From positions 1-44,264 of the forward strand of contig DAHH01000016.1 in the NCBI GenBank assembly GCA_002498385.1: a DNA stretch of 44,264 nt, read 5' to 3'. Of the stretch, positions 18,349 through 27,980 are shown one piece after another; within the stretch, counting starts at the first letter, position 1; each line of letters begins with the position of its first letter. Source of the stretch: Methanobacterium sp. UBA410. GTDB lineage: Archaea; Methanobacteriota; Methanobacteria; Methanobacteriales; Methanobacteriaceae. Position numbers and translations under genes: made by a program. The notes below the pieces were generated by a model that had not been told where the DNA came from, did not search any database, and saw nothing but the letters and a program-made list of their open reading frames with translations.

Positions 18349-18415
18349 AATTTTTATCCCAATTTTTATCCTATTAAGGAAGTTAATCTAATTTTTATCT
18401 TATTAAGGAAGTTAA
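18349..18415. repeat. 26-bp near-perfect direct repeat between dapA and dapB
   Basis: Copies at 18361-18386 and 18390-18415 differ at one base (25 of 26 identical, 29-bp period). The first 11 bases (aatttttatcc) also occur once more at 18349-18359. It lies 90-155 bases upstream of dapB. Confidence 0.8.
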
Positions 18416-18491
18416 CCTGTTAAAAAATTTGATCTTTTCATTGACTACTTGATCCCTAACAAATCAACTAAAAAAAATAAATTGATTGAAT

Positions 18492-19382
18492 TTAGATCAA
18501 TCCGAGATCGTTTAAAACCCTCTGAAGTTTTACCTTGTTCTCCTCTTTAAGAGGTGCTAGGGGCATTCTAACATGACCTGCCGGTCTTCCCATTAGATTA
18601 AGGGCTTCTTTTGCAGGAACAGGGTTTGATTCTACAAACAAAACCTTCATAAGGTTAAATAATTCGTAGTGAAGTTTTTCAGCCGTTTTGAAATCTCCTT
18701 CAAGGGCAGATTGAACCATCTGGCTCATTCTTGCTGGATCCACGTTGGCAACCACACTTATAACACCCTTTGCTCCCAGCGCCATCATTGGAAGGGTCAG
18801 GTTGTCGTTTCCAGATAGAACCATGAAGTTACTGCAGTTTATCTCCTGAAGTCTTTTTATGGTCTGGGATACTTTATCAAGGTCAGGGTTTGCCTCTTTT
18901 ATTGCAACTATGTTTTCAAGTTGGGCTATTTTAACTATGGTCTCCACTTCAAGGTCTGTTCCTGTTCTTGAGGGTACATTGTAGGCTATTATTGGAATGT
19001 TGGTTGAGTCTGAAAGCAGTTTGTAATGCTCGTAGAGTCCGTGCTGCTGGGGTTTGTTGTAGTAAGGAGTTATTACCAGTGCTGCATCTGCCCCTGCATC
19101 TTCAGCATGCTTCACAAGGCCCAGTGCTTCACTTGATGAGTTGCTGCCAGCTCCAGCTATTGCTGCAGCCTTTCCATTGACCTCATCCACAAGGATGTCG
19201 ACCATCTTCATCTGCTCATCATGGGTTATGGTGGCTGATTCACCGGTTGTTCCGGCTACCAGTATGCCGTTAACACCCCTTTCCACTAAATAGTTTATGT
19301 TTTCACGCATTCCTGTTTCATCCACTCCATCTTCTTTGGTGAATGGAGTTACCATAGCAACTGTAGTACCTTCCAATTTCAT
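18492..19382 (-). CDS. dapA: 4-Hydroxy-tetrahydrodipicolinate synthase
   Basis: It condenses pyruvate with aspartate 4-semialdehyde, the first committed step to lysine. This 296-residue TIM-barrel lyase of the DapA family has AGTTGES at 43-49 and the Schiff-base lysine K162 in AIKEA. The proton-relay tyrosine is Y134 in IIAYNVPSRTG. Its ATG overlaps the TGA of lysC by one ATGA, so the two are translationally coupled. All family residues that I can place are present. Confidence 0.96.
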   Translation of the reverse strand: MKLEGTTVAMVTPFTKEDGVDETGMRENINYLVERGVNGILVAGTTGESATITHDEQMKMVDILVDEVNGKAAAIAGAGSNSSSEALGLVKHAEDAGADAALVITPYYNKPQQHGLYEHYKLLSDSTNIPIIAYNVPSRTGTDLEVETIVKIAQLENIVAIKEANPDLDKVSQTIKRLQEINCSNFMVLSGNDNLTLPMMALGAKGVISVVANVDPARMSQMVQSALEGDFKTAEKLHYELFNLMKVLFVESNPVPAKEALNLMGRPAGHVRMPLAPLKEENKVKLQRVLNDLGLI

Positions 19383-20599
19383 TTTAAGACTCTCCTTACA
19401 AGTTCATAAGCTTTCGTACCGTCAGCCCAGTCCACAAAAATAACAACAGAAGTTTGACTTGAAGATATCTCAACTATGTTGATCTTATTCTTATGGAGAG
19501 GTTCTGTTATTTTTGTTATTATTCCGGGAGTGTCTATGAAGTCCTGGCCTGTGGCCGTTATCATGGCTATTTCCATGCCGAGTGAAATGGAACTCAAGTT
19601 ATCATTTCTAACAACAACTTCATGAAGGACTTCATGGGCCTTATCTGCAACATCTTTATCTATAAAAAGTGTTATTGAGTTTTGTCCAGTGGATATTCCA
19701 TAAATATTCATATCGTTAGCTGTGAGGGTGTCTATAAGCTCTGAGAGTATGCCCTTTTTGGTTAAAAGTTCCTCTCCAACCACAGCTATAACTGATATTG
19801 GTCTTGGACTCAGAGCAGATGTTTTAAGCATCTGATTCTCTGCAGGGCCCATTATCTCGGTACCAGCAGCAGAAAGATCTCCGCTCTCAAATCCAATGAT
19901 CTTAGCACTTATATCTGGATCCTTGTACCTTAAGGCATGTGGATGCAGTACCTGCGCCCCATGGGTTGCAAGGTCCCTCATTTCCTCAACTGATATCTTA
20001 TCAAGCTTCTTTGCAGTTTGGAGTTTGTGGGGATCTGTTGACATCACACCCCCAACATCGGTTACAATTATAACCTCCTCTGCTTTGAGGCAGTGTCCCA
20101 AAAGGAAAGCTGTTACATCACTTCCACCACGTCCAAGGGTGGTGACAGCGCCTTCATCATCCCTTCCAAGAAAACCGCAAACCACAGGGATAATTCCCTG
20201 GTCAAGTAACTTCAAAAGTTCCTTCGATTTTTTCTCAGTTTCTTTGAAGTTGACCTTTGCATTTAAGTAATTGTTATCAGTAATAATGGGCCAATTATCC
20301 TTACTTGGATCAATATATTCGGATTTAACACCAAGAGACTCTATTGCTGATGAGAATAGTCTTATGCTCAGCTTCTCACCCATGGTAACTATGTCGGCAA
20401 GCTGCTTTTCTGTTATTGCCTTTCCAATTGCATCATCAACGATCTTCAGGATATTGTCCGTGGTCTTGTTTATGGCTGATACAACGACTACGACCTTTTT
20501 ACCCTTCATGTACTCTCTCACAACAGATTCTGCTGCCTTTTTTATTCTCTCTCCGTTACCAAGAGATGTTCCTCCGAACTTGGCCACTATTATTTCCAT
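19379..20599 (-). CDS. lysC: Aspartate kinase
   Basis: It phosphorylates aspartate, the entry step to the aspartate family of amino acids. It has 406 residues. KFGGTS at 7-12 is the kinase signature; the TLGRGGSDVTA segment further on binds ATP and aspartate. Two ACT regulatory domains fill the C-terminal third (from about residue 270), indicating feedback control by lysine or threonine. It is translationally coupled to dapA downstream and lies 73 bp after the ribosomal protein gene. Confidence 0.96.
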   Translation of the reverse strand: MEIIVAKFGGTSLGNGERIKKAAESVVREYMKGKKVVVVVSAINKTTDNILKIVDDAIGKAITEKQLADIVTMGEKLSIRLFSSAIESLGVKSEYIDPSKDNWPIITDNNYLNAKVNFKETEKKSKELLKLLDQGIIPVVCGFLGRDDEGAVTTLGRGGSDVTAFLLGHCLKAEEVIIVTDVGGVMSTDPHKLQTAKKLDKISVEEMRDLATHGAQVLHPHALRYKDPDISAKIIGFESGDLSAAGTEIMGPAENQMLKTSALSPRPISVIAVVGEELLTKKGILSELIDTLTANDMNIYGISTGQNSITLFIDKDVADKAHEVLHEVVVRNDNLSSISLGMEIAMITATGQDFIDTPGIITKITEPLHKNKINIVEISSSQTSVVIFVDWADGTKAYELVRRVLK

Positions 20600-20672
20600 T
20601 AATTACACACCTTTAAATTGAAAGTTAAGATTATAAAGAACCTGAGATTAAAAACCTCAGTCACCCATAACC

Positions 20673-20861
20673 TCAAGACTGTTGTTTAATTATTCTGGTC
20701 ACATATCCAGCTATTTTATTTCTTAAATGTTTTGTACTGACTGTTGTGAATTCTTCAACCAGTTTTTTGTTTTCTTCAAAGTTGGTTGTGAACTTACCTT
20801 CGTAATTCTCAAGCAGTTCACTTGATGTTCGTTTGATAAATGTTGTTCGTATGTTACCCAT
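20673..20861 (-). CDS. rps17e: 30S ribosomal protein S17e
   Basis: This archaeal/eukaryotic small-subunit protein has 62 residues, the normal archaeal size. The N-terminus MGNIRTTFIKRTS and the following YEGKFTTNFEENKKLVEE are characteristic, as is the basic C-terminal GYVTRI. GGAGG precedes the ATG. It overlaps the end of the chorismate mutase gene by 8 bp and so belongs to the aroK-chorismate mutase-S17e-lysC transcription unit. Confidence 0.95.
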   Translation of the reverse strand: MGNIRTTFIKRTSSELLENYEGKFTTNFEENKKLVEEFTTVSTKHLRNKIAGYVTRIIKQQS

Positions 20862-21159
20862 TCTTTTCCCTCCTTAACATTTTTTCTTGTTCTTTTTTGT
20901 TTATATCTGTTAATATTTTCATTATACGGGTAAGACTGACTTCATCAATATTCTTTTTCCTTGCTATTTCTTTTATCTTTTTGTGAATATATGCTTCTCT
21001 TTTTTTATCCTCGATTTCCATGCCAAGAACTATTTTTGCATCCAGAATATCTCTTGCAAGGGAGGTTCTTTTTGCTATGAGATTTATGATCTCCTCGTCC
21101 ATCTCATCTATTTTGTTCCTTGAATTTTGAAGTAGTCTTAAAGCTTCTGCCCTATCCAC
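20854..21159 (-). CDS. Chorismate mutase, AroQ type
   Basis: It converts chorismate to prephenate on the way to phenylalanine and tyrosine. It is an all-helical protein of 101 residues, with NSRNKIDEMDEEIINLIAKR (catalytic Arg and the dimer helix) at residues 12-31 and DAKIVLG plus EDKKRE in the second helix region, typical of monofunctional AroQ enzymes. GTG start with GGTGA 6 bases upstream. It overlaps aroK upstream and S17e downstream by 8 bp each, so the shikimate and chorismate steps are co-expressed. Confidence 0.9.
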   Translation of the reverse strand: MDRAEALRLLQNSRNKIDEMDEEIINLIAKRTSLARDILDAKIVLGMEIEDKKREAYIHKKIKEIARKKNIDEVSLTRIMKILTDINKKEQEKMLRREKNG

Positions 21160-22060
21160 TGCTAATCACCTTAATGCCATCATTGTCAACTTCTGTTCTT
21201 ATTACCCTTCCTCTATATGAACTCCATGCACTTTCAATTCTGTCAGCATTTTTACTCTCGGTTATCGCCACAAAGGATGGTCCTGTACCTGAAAGTCCTG
21301 CTGCAGTTGCACCAGAATCCAGAGCATCTAAAGCTATGTCTGGATTAAAACCAAGGGCTGCACAATATAGAAATCCATTAAGGGTAAGTGCACTGTAAAT
21401 ATTACCATTCAGGGCTTCCCTGAAGGCAACTTTAACGTATGGAGAAAGAAGCTTCATCTTCCTCACATCAGAATTTGCAGTGTGTGACATTGTATCTGGC
21501 ATGTATATTAATATATTTTGCTCTTCCATGGGATGCCTCTGCAATATCTCCCGCTTACCGTTGTCTGTGATGGTCAGTCCACCAAAAAATGAAGCGCTTG
21601 CATCATCAAAGGACCCTGTTACAGTAACCCCTGCATCAAGCGAAGCATCTATGGCCATGTTTAATATGTCAAAGTCATTTATGCCAATTTCATACATTTT
21701 AAGCTGATATTCATCAAGTATAGCTTGTACAGTTGCCATTACAATAGCATTTGAGGTTGCACTGCTGCTTGAGAGTCCCGATGCCATTGGAAGTGTGGAA
21801 CTGGTCTTAACTCTAACACCGGTTTCAAGGTCCAGATTTTCACATGCTTCCATGCCCCTGAACTTTTCGAAAACCTTCTCAACGCAGAGTTCCATCAGGG
21901 TGGTGTCAACTTCCCTGTCAGTCTTGCATTTTATCCCTGATGAACCGTTTAGTTCAACTTCTGCTGTAACGTAAAGTTTTATACCAAATGCTGAACCACA
22001 TCCTGTGGATATGGCATTTATAACCGTGGCTGATCCTGGAGATCGGACTGTTGTCTTCAA
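21152..22060 (-). CDS. aroK: Shikimate kinase, archaeal GHMP type
   Basis: It phosphorylates shikimate in aromatic amino acid synthesis. Archaea use a GHMP-superfamily enzyme unrelated to bacterial AroK. RSPGSATVINAISTGCGSAF at the N-terminus and the ATP-binding LPMASGLSSSSATSN are diagnostic. The C-terminal motif GTGPSFVAI is also present. A GTG at 22069 would give 305 residues, but GGTGAT (22065-22070) overlaps it and lies 4 bases before a TTG at 22058-22060, giving MKTTVRSPGS, the usual archaeal N-terminus. I therefore choose TTG. It is the first gene of the minus-strand unit that runs through to lysC. Confidence 0.92.
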   Translation of the reverse strand: MKTTVRSPGSATVINAISTGCGSAFGIKLYVTAEVELNGSSGIKCKTDREVDTTLMELCVEKVFEKFRGMEACENLDLETGVRVKTSSTLPMASGLSSSSATSNAIVMATVQAILDEYQLKMYEIGINDFDILNMAIDASLDAGVTVTGSFDDASASFFGGLTITDNGKREILQRHPMEEQNILIYMPDTMSHTANSDVRKMKLLSPYVKVAFREALNGNIYSALTLNGFLYCAALGFNPDIALDALDSGATAAGLSGTGPSFVAITESKNADRIESAWSSYRGRVIRTEVDNDGIKVISSG

Positions 22061-22291
22061 ATTTATCACCGTAAAGAGAACGAATTATTACTTAAAACCT
22101 TTTGAAGGATTGTTTCATGTTAATAGGTTTCATCATTACCAGCTACTTTAAACTGAGATATTTTTTTTAAACTAGGGATATTATTTTAAACTAAGAATAT
22201 AAGCATTGTTTATTCAATTATTATATAAGAGAAGCATTAATAAATAACCGATAATATTATCAAAAAGAGCAGAAGTATAAGAAGTGAAAAA

Positions 22292-23197
22292 ATGGACAAA
22301 AACACTAAAATTCTCTTAACAGTTATTGGGGGAGGGTTAGTAGTACTTTTAGTTCTTGCATTTGCAGTTTTAGCCTATGTTGGAGGCTCTGGTAGCAGTC
22401 ACTACGGTAACGAAATTGCTGTTATACCCATGGAAGGTGAGATAGCCTATGGATCATCTACGGATGTTATAAACCCCGAAAGTGTTAAAAATGCACTGAA
22501 ACAGGCAAACGATGACAACGGTGTGAGTTCAATTCTCATGGAGGTTAACAGTCCAGGTGGATCACCCGTGGCAAGTGAAGAGATCATGGAAGCTGTCAAC
22601 AGCTCAAAAAAACCTGTTGTTGTTTGGATAAGTGATATCGGGGCTTCTGGAGCGTACCTTGCAGTTTCGCCTGCAAAGAAGATAATTGCAAGCCCCTCAT
22701 CCATGGTTGGAAGCATCGGCGTCATAATGGACCTGGCTGATCTATCCAGGTACTACCAGGAAATGGGCATAAACAAGTACGCAATTAAGGCTGGCCAGTA
22801 CAAGGATATGGGTGCAGATTACAGACCTTTAACCACTGACGAAAGGAATATGCTTCAGCAAATGGTTGACGAGGACTACGATCATTTCATGACTCTTGTT
22901 TCAGAGAATAGACACCTTGATAAAAGCTACGTTTCCCAGATTGCAGAGGGAAAAATATATACTGGAACAGAGGCTAAGGATTTAAAGCTTATAGATGATA
23001 CTGGCAGTAAAGATTATGCCCTTGATGTTGCTGCCAAGGAAGGTGGAATAAAAGGAGGTTACACCACCATAACCATATCAACATCCCCATCCTTTGGAGA
23101 TATGCTAAAAAACTTTTCATCAAACCTGGCTTACTCTTTAGGTGAGGGAATTGGAAGCAAGCTACAACAAGGAAACATCCAGTACTCTTTAAGTTAA
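22292..23197 (+). CDS. sppA: Signal peptide peptidase SppA
   Basis: This is a membrane-anchored serine/lysine protease that degrades leftover signal peptides. It has 301 residues, the short SppA type of archaea and Gram-positives. One N-terminal helix (9-31) anchors it, with the catalytic domain outside. The nucleophile is S119 in GASGAYLA and the general base is K171 in KAGQYKDMG; their spacing of 52 residues equals that of the Bacillus enzyme. It lies divergently to aroK and 62 bp before the thioredoxin-like gene. The several exported proteins in this window would supply it with substrates. Confidence 0.93.
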   Translation: MDKNTKILLTVIGGGLVVLLVLAFAVLAYVGGSGSSHYGNEIAVIPMEGEIAYGSSTDVINPESVKNALKQANDDNGVSSILMEVNSPGGSPVASEEIMEAVNSSKKPVVVWISDIGASGAYLAVSPAKKIIASPSSMVGSIGVIMDLADLSRYYQEMGINKYAIKAGQYKDMGADYRPLTTDERNMLQQMVDEDYDHFMTLVSENRHLDKSYVSQIAEGKIYTGTEAKDLKLIDDTGSKDYALDVAAKEGGIKGGYTTITISTSPSFGDMLKNFSSNLAYSLGEGIGSKLQQGNIQYSLS

Positions 23198-23259
23198 GAG
23201 GTTAAAAAGTATATTTAATTAAAAATGGCCTATATAAATATTAGATACGAGGTGAAAAG

Positions 23260-23514
23260 ATGGTAGTCAAACTTGAAGTGTTTACATCCCCATCATGTCC
23301 ATACTGTCCCATGGCAATTGAACTGGTGGATGAAGTGAAAAAAGAAATGCCTGATGAACTGGAAGTTGAAAAAATTGACATAGCCGTTGATCAGAAAAAA
23401 GCCATGGAGTACGGATTAATGGCAGTCCCTGCAATCGCAATAAACGGTGTTGTAAGGTTTGTAGGAACACCAAGTAAGGAAGATCTAGTGGGAGCCATTA
23501 AAGAAAATCTTTAA
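23260..23514 (+). CDS. Thioredoxin/glutaredoxin-like redox protein
   Basis: This is an 84-residue minimal thioredoxin fold with the active site CPYC (C13, C16) and a cis-proline in AVPAIAING. The small size and the CPYC motif resemble glutaredoxin, but the fold type is that of the small methanogen thioredoxin Mt0807 as I remember it. It reduces disulfides in the cytoplasm; the electron donor in Methanobacteriales may be a ferredoxin- or F420-linked reductase (inference). GAGGTGA precedes the ATG. A TATA-like cctatataaat at 23229-23239 lies just upstream, so it may have its own promoter. Confidence 0.92.
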   Translation: MVVKLEVFTSPSCPYCPMAIELVDEVKKEMPDELEVEKIDIAVDQKKAMEYGLMAVPAIAINGVVRFVGTPSKEDLVGAIKENL

Positions 23515-23554
23515 ATTTAAAGGATTGTAACATCAAAAAAACTGCTTTATTAAC

Positions 23555-24676
23555 ATGAAGAACAAAGACAGCCCAGAAACTCAAAAATACACTACTGGCG
23601 ACTATGGAATCACAACAGGGACTGCTGCAACTGCAGCTGCAACTGCAGCCCTCCTATCCATAAGAGAACCTGTGGAACAAGTTAAAATAAAAGCACCAGC
23701 AGGAGAACTGGATATTGACATTGAAACATCCATGAAATTAACTGAAACCTCTGGAAGGGCCTCTGTAATAAAAAGGCCCTACAAAGATCCTGATGTTACA
23801 AAAAACCTTGAAATTTTTGCAGACGTCCAGCTAAGCAACAAACCAGGAGTAACCATCCACGGTGGCGAGGGTGTCGGCAGAGTTACAAAACCCGGACTCC
23901 AAGTTGGGGTGGGTGAATCTGCAATAAACCCTGTTCCCCAGAGTATGCTGCGTTCCAACCTTGGAGAAGCACTTAAAAAAACATTTCCCAACAAAGGTGT
24001 TTCCGTCACCATAAATGTTCCAAAAGGCCGAGAAATAGCTAAAAAAACCATGAACAGCCGTTTAGGAATAGTTGACGGAATTTCAATCCTTGGAACAACT
24101 GGCATTGCAAGGTCAATGTCCTCCAGAAGTTACAAAGAATCCCTGAAATGCCAGATAGACATTGCACTGGCTGAAGGCTACAAGGACCTAATCTTCGTGC
24201 CTGGAAACATTGGAGAAAAACTTGCAAAAAAGGTTTTAAATGTTGATGATGACCAGATAGTTCAGATGAGCAACTTCGTTGGATACATGCTCACTGAAGC
24301 CTCAAATGAAGGTGTTAAAAATATAACCCTCTTTGGACATGCAGGCAAACTCATTAAAATAGCTGCAGGTATATTCAACACCAGGCACATCGTTGCAGAT
24401 GGACGTCGCGAAATAATGGCAACCCACACAGCACTTTCAGGTGCCAAAACATCTGTTGTAAAACATGTTTTTGAATCAAACACAACAGAGGATATGATAG
24501 ACCTTCTTTATGATGAAAACCTTGTTGATCCAGTTTTCAACAGCATAGCAGGATCCATTAAAGATCTGTGTCAGGATAAATACGACATGAACTTTGATGT
24601 TGTCATAGTACGGATGGATGGAACTGTGCTGAACCAGAACCATGATATCATGGTTAACAAAGAATTTGTTTACTGA
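23555..24676 (+). CDS. cbiD: Cobalt-precorrin-5B C1-methyltransferase
   Basis: It methylates C1 of cobalt-precorrin-5B in the anaerobic corrin pathway. Methanogens need cobamides for the Mtr methyltransferase. It has 373 residues. The N-terminal GITTGTAATAAATAALL and the VTKPGLQVGVGESAINPVP segment are hallmarks of CbiD. The GHAGKLIKIAAGIFNTRH segment in the C-terminal half is conserved as well. The ATG at 23555 has no visible ribosome binding site, so translation may be leaderless, or a later start may be used; the conserved region begins at about residue 12. It lies downstream of the redox gene by 40 bp. Confidence 0.93.
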   Translation: MKNKDSPETQKYTTGDYGITTGTAATAAATAALLSIREPVEQVKIKAPAGELDIDIETSMKLTETSGRASVIKRPYKDPDVTKNLEIFADVQLSNKPGVTIHGGEGVGRVTKPGLQVGVGESAINPVPQSMLRSNLGEALKKTFPNKGVSVTINVPKGREIAKKTMNSRLGIVDGISILGTTGIARSMSSRSYKESLKCQIDIALAEGYKDLIFVPGNIGEKLAKKVLNVDDDQIVQMSNFVGYMLTEASNEGVKNITLFGHAGKLIKIAAGIFNTRHIVADGRREIMATHTALSGAKTSVVKHVFESNTTEDMIDLLYDENLVDPVFNSIAGSIKDLCQDKYDMNFDVVIVRMDGTVLNQNHDIMVNKEFVY

Positions 24677-24695
24677 ACTTCATCAATTTCAGGAT

Positions 24696-24722
24696 TTTTA
24701 GGCCACTAAATTTTAGGCCACT
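24696..24722. repeat. 12-bp direct repeat after cbiD
   Basis: Two perfect copies of ttttaggccact with a 15-bp period lie just downstream of cbiD. The T-run at 24730-24748 that follows is a likely terminator. Confidence 0.7.
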
Positions 24723-24827
24723 GAAAGCTTTTTTTAATGCTTTTTTTTAATTATTATACACAGAATGTAGGGGATCCACAGGATCCAGTTTATCACGAAA
24801 GATCAGAAGATAAAGGAGACACTGCAA

Positions 24828-25298
24828 ATGAGGGAGAAAACACTTACGCACCTTACAGACAGCGGAGTTCACATGGTTGATGTGGGTGACAAACCAATTG
24901 TAAGAAGAACCGCCACTGCAAGGGGTAAAATAAATCTTAAGGCAAGCACGATAGACCTCATAAAAAAAGAGGAGATAAAAAAGGGAAATGTGTTAACAAC
25001 AGCACAGATAGCTGCGATAGGGGCTGTTAAATCCACACACCACCTCATACCACTCTGCCACTCCCTGAAGATAACAGGGGTGGAGGCTGACTTCGATGTT
25101 GGAGTTGACGTCATTGAAATGGAGGTATCTGTGCGTTCCGATGGGAAAACAGGCGTTGAAATGGAAGCACTTACAGGGGTGAGCATCGGACTTCTAACAA
25201 TCTGGGATATGGTGAAAAGTGTTGAAAAGGATGAAAATGGTCAGTACCCTTCAACAAATATTTCAGACATAATTGTGGTCCGAAAAGAGAAAAAATAA
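24828..25298 (+). CDS. moaC: Cyclic pyranopterin monophosphate synthase
   Basis: It carries out the second part of the first step of molybdopterin synthesis, forming cyclic pyranopterin monophosphate from the MoaA product. The cofactor is needed for the tungsten or molybdenum formylmethanofuran dehydrogenase. It has 156 residues. The conserved KSTHHLIPLCHSL (68-80) and DGKTGVEMEALTGVS segments contain the active-site residues. AAAGGAGA lies 8 bases before the ATG. No other moa gene is in the window. Confidence 0.95.
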   Translation: MREKTLTHLTDSGVHMVDVGDKPIVRRTATARGKINLKASTIDLIKKEEIKKGNVLTTAQIAAIGAVKSTHHLIPLCHSLKITGVEADFDVGVDVIEMEVSVRSDGKTGVEMEALTGVSIGLLTIWDMVKSVEKDENGQYPSTNISDIIVVRKEKK

Positions 25299-25719
25299 AA
25301 TGTAAACTGACTTAAAACCCTTTTTTAAACCTTTTTATAGCATTTATTTCTAGCATTTATTGTTTTAAGTGGCAAAAAATATCTTTATTTTTACAATAAA
25401 GAAAGAATTTTTTTTTAAACTTCCCTAAACCTGGAAAGAAGTTAACCTGAAAAAAGGTTTCCAGTCTTAAAAAATTCAATTATCATCCCATTATCAGGTT
25501 CTTAAAATTGTTGGGCCTATAAACATGAACATAGTTCTAAATCCAAAACTTAGTTCTCATGGAACCACTAGATATTTTAAGGTCCAATCCAAGATCATCA
25601 TTTAATTTAAGCACCACAATTTACGAAGTTTAGAGTTTATGATGAACTTTACAGTTTATGAACTTTAATTTTAGAATAACAAAATCATTAAGGATAATAG
25701 AATCATTTTACAGGGCCTG
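25299..25719. other. Intergenic region upstream of hel308
   Basis: The sequence is 420 bp with T-runs near 25320-25420 that probably terminate moaC. Short repeated phrases (gcatttatt; agtttatgatgaacttta and agtttatgaacttta near 25633-25665) occur before hel308. No gene or structured RNA was recognised. Confidence 0.45.
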
Positions 25720-27792
25720 ATGGAAATGGAAACTTTAAAAAGTGAGATTAAGGACATAATTAGGGAATGCTACCCCCAGATAAAGGAGCTGAACCCTGCG
25801 CAGAGGGCAGTTGTTGACTCTGGATTTGTTGAGGATAAAAACAACTACATCATAGCCATACCAACAGCCAGTGGTAAAACGTTGCTTGGTGTTATGGCAG
25901 CTTTGAATACAGTTTTAAAGGGCGGTAAAGCTGTTTATGCAGTTCCTTTAATATCCATCCAGAATGAAAAGATCAAAGAGTTTAAGAAGTTTGAAAAATT
26001 TGGCATAAAAGTTGGAAAGCATCCTTCATCCTCTGATCTTGCGGTGATGGTTTTTGAATCCTTCGATGCCATAACCCGTTTTTCATGGAACACCCTCCGT
26101 GAGGTTGACCTCCTCATTGTGGATGAGTTTCACATGATCGGTGAGTACACAAGGGGCCCAACAATCGAGTGTGCAATAACCCGTTCAAAGATATTAAATC
26201 CAGGCATGCGCATCGTTGCACTTTCTGCAACACTCAAGAACATGTCAGAGCTTTCCTCATGGCTGGATGCCCACGTTGTTGAACATGACTACCGCCCTGT
26301 GCCACTCTACAAGGACGTGCTCACAACTGAGGAGCTGGAACTTAAAAACAAAAATGATGTTATAGTGCGGATTTTGAACACTTCCATTGAGGAATCATCC
26401 CAGATACTGGTTTTCGTGTCCACAAGACGGTTCACAGAGTCCCTTGCAAAGTACGTGGCAGGAAAGATGAAGCGGAAGATTTCCCCTGAAAGAAAGAAGG
26501 TCTTCAAGGCAGTTGCAGAGAAGATACTGGACGTTCCCAAAAAGAGGGGTTCGCAGCCAACCGAGGTCTGCCTTAAACTTGCAGAATGCATTGAAAACGG
26601 TATAGCATTCCACCATGCAGGCTTATTTGACAAGCAGAAAGAAATAATCGAGGAGGAGTTCAGGGAGGGGAACCTTTTAATGATAACTGCCACCCCAAGT
26701 TTGATGTACGGTGTGAACCTACCTTCCAAGAACGTGATCATAAGGGACTACACCCGCTGGACGGGGCAGGGACCCCAACCCATACCTGTTTTTGACTACG
26801 AACAGATGTCAGGTCGTGCAGGCCGTCCAGGCTACGACACAGAGGGCTACTCCTACCTCATAGCCAAGAGCGTTGACGAGGCCTACAACCTCAAGGACCA
26901 CTACGTGTACGGGGAGATAGAGGAAACCCATTCAAAACTCATAGAAAACAAGGACGCTGTCTACAAGCAGATAATAACCCAGATAGCTTCCACACTTGCC
27001 AAAAATCCAAAAGATATACTTGAATTTTTTGGAAGTACATTTTACGGGTTCCAGATGAGCAACAACGAATATTTATCCGCATATTCTGCTGATTCAATGG
27101 AGTACGAGGTCGACCAGGCCATGGACTTTCTCGTGCAGAATGGAATAATTCAAACAACACCTGAAGGACTCAAAACAACGGATTTTGGAATGCTCATTGC
27201 CCGGAGCAACTACACAGTTGAAACAGCGGTTCGACTGAAGGAATTTGCAAGAACCTGTACTGAGATGGATGTAAACAGGTTGATCTACGAGATGAGCAGA
27301 ACCCCTGACATGCCTGTAATAACATTCAAGGGCCGTAAAAGTAAGGAACCAGTTCGAGACCGTTTGAACAAGGAAGGAGTGTTTGTTGTGGATGTTGGAA
27401 ACAGTGAGGCCACAGCCGCAACCCTCATGGAATGGATAGATGAGAGAAACGAGTACGAAATCGAGAACGCCTTCAACGTCTACGCAGCCTCAACCCGAAG
27501 GTCAGCCTACGAGGCATCCCTTATGGTGAAGTTCTTCAAACGCATATGCGAGGTTTTAGGTGTCTACTCTGGCTTGAACCAGCTTGACATTCTGTCTGCA
27601 AGGCTTTATTACGGTGTGAAAGAAGACATAGTACCACTGGTTGTGAGCATCAAACGTTTGGGCCGTAAAAGGGCAAGAAAACTTGTAAAAACCTTCGGGT
27701 CTGATCTGAAGTATGTTACAAAGGATGAACTGGTTAAGATAGATGGTATTGGACCTAAAACAGCTGAGGCCATTTTAAAGAGGTACAAGTAA
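25720..27792 (+). CDS. hel308: ATP-dependent DNA helicase Hel308
   Basis: This superfamily 2 helicase (3'-5') acts at stalled replication forks. It has 690 residues, the length I remember for the Methanothermobacter enzyme. LNPAQ (24-28) is the Q-motif, PTASGKT (48-54) the Walker A, DEFH (135-138) motif II (DExH), ALSATL motif III, and QMSGRAGRPGYD motif VI. A winged helix and ratchet domain follow, and the C-terminal helix-hairpin-helix (KIDGIGPKTAEAILKRYK, residues 673-690) binds DNA. AGGG lies 6 bases before the ATG. Complete and unbroken. Confidence 0.95.
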   Translation: MEMETLKSEIKDIIRECYPQIKELNPAQRAVVDSGFVEDKNNYIIAIPTASGKTLLGVMAALNTVLKGGKAVYAVPLISIQNEKIKEFKKFEKFGIKVGKHPSSSDLAVMVFESFDAITRFSWNTLREVDLLIVDEFHMIGEYTRGPTIECAITRSKILNPGMRIVALSATLKNMSELSSWLDAHVVEHDYRPVPLYKDVLTTEELELKNKNDVIVRILNTSIEESSQILVFVSTRRFTESLAKYVAGKMKRKISPERKKVFKAVAEKILDVPKKRGSQPTEVCLKLAECIENGIAFHHAGLFDKQKEIIEEEFREGNLLMITATPSLMYGVNLPSKNVIIRDYTRWTGQGPQPIPVFDYEQMSGRAGRPGYDTEGYSYLIAKSVDEAYNLKDHYVYGEIEETHSKLIENKDAVYKQIITQIASTLAKNPKDILEFFGSTFYGFQMSNNEYLSAYSADSMEYEVDQAMDFLVQNGIIQTTPEGLKTTDFGMLIARSNYTVETAVRLKEFARTCTEMDVNRLIYEMSRTPDMPVITFKGRKSKEPVRDRLNKEGVFVVDVGNSEATAATLMEWIDERNEYEIENAFNVYAASTRRSAYEASLMVKFFKRICEVLGVYSGLNQLDILSARLYYGVKEDIVPLVVSIKRLGRKRARKLVKTFGSDLKYVTKDELVKIDGIGPKTAEAILKRYK

Positions 27793-27980
27793 CGGGCTCT
27801 TTAAGCTTTTGAAGTATATGAAAGTTCTGATAGTTAATATAGGAATTATGATAAATTAGTAGAACCTTGAAAAATTTTAAAAAGAAATTGGAAATATCTC
27901 CCAAAATATTTATTAAACTAAAAATTTTATGTGAAAAAATTTTGTGAACATATTCATTATGTTATATGAATCAGATAATA

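Noticed and set aside
17049..18415. Repeats between the PLD-like gene and dapA considered as a CRISPR array
   Set aside because: The units differ from each other, occur only twice each and have no spacers of constant size; no cas gene is in the window.
20271..20621. Plus-strand open frame opposite lysC
   Set aside because: It lies wholly opposite conserved lysC codons, with no ribosome binding site or domain.
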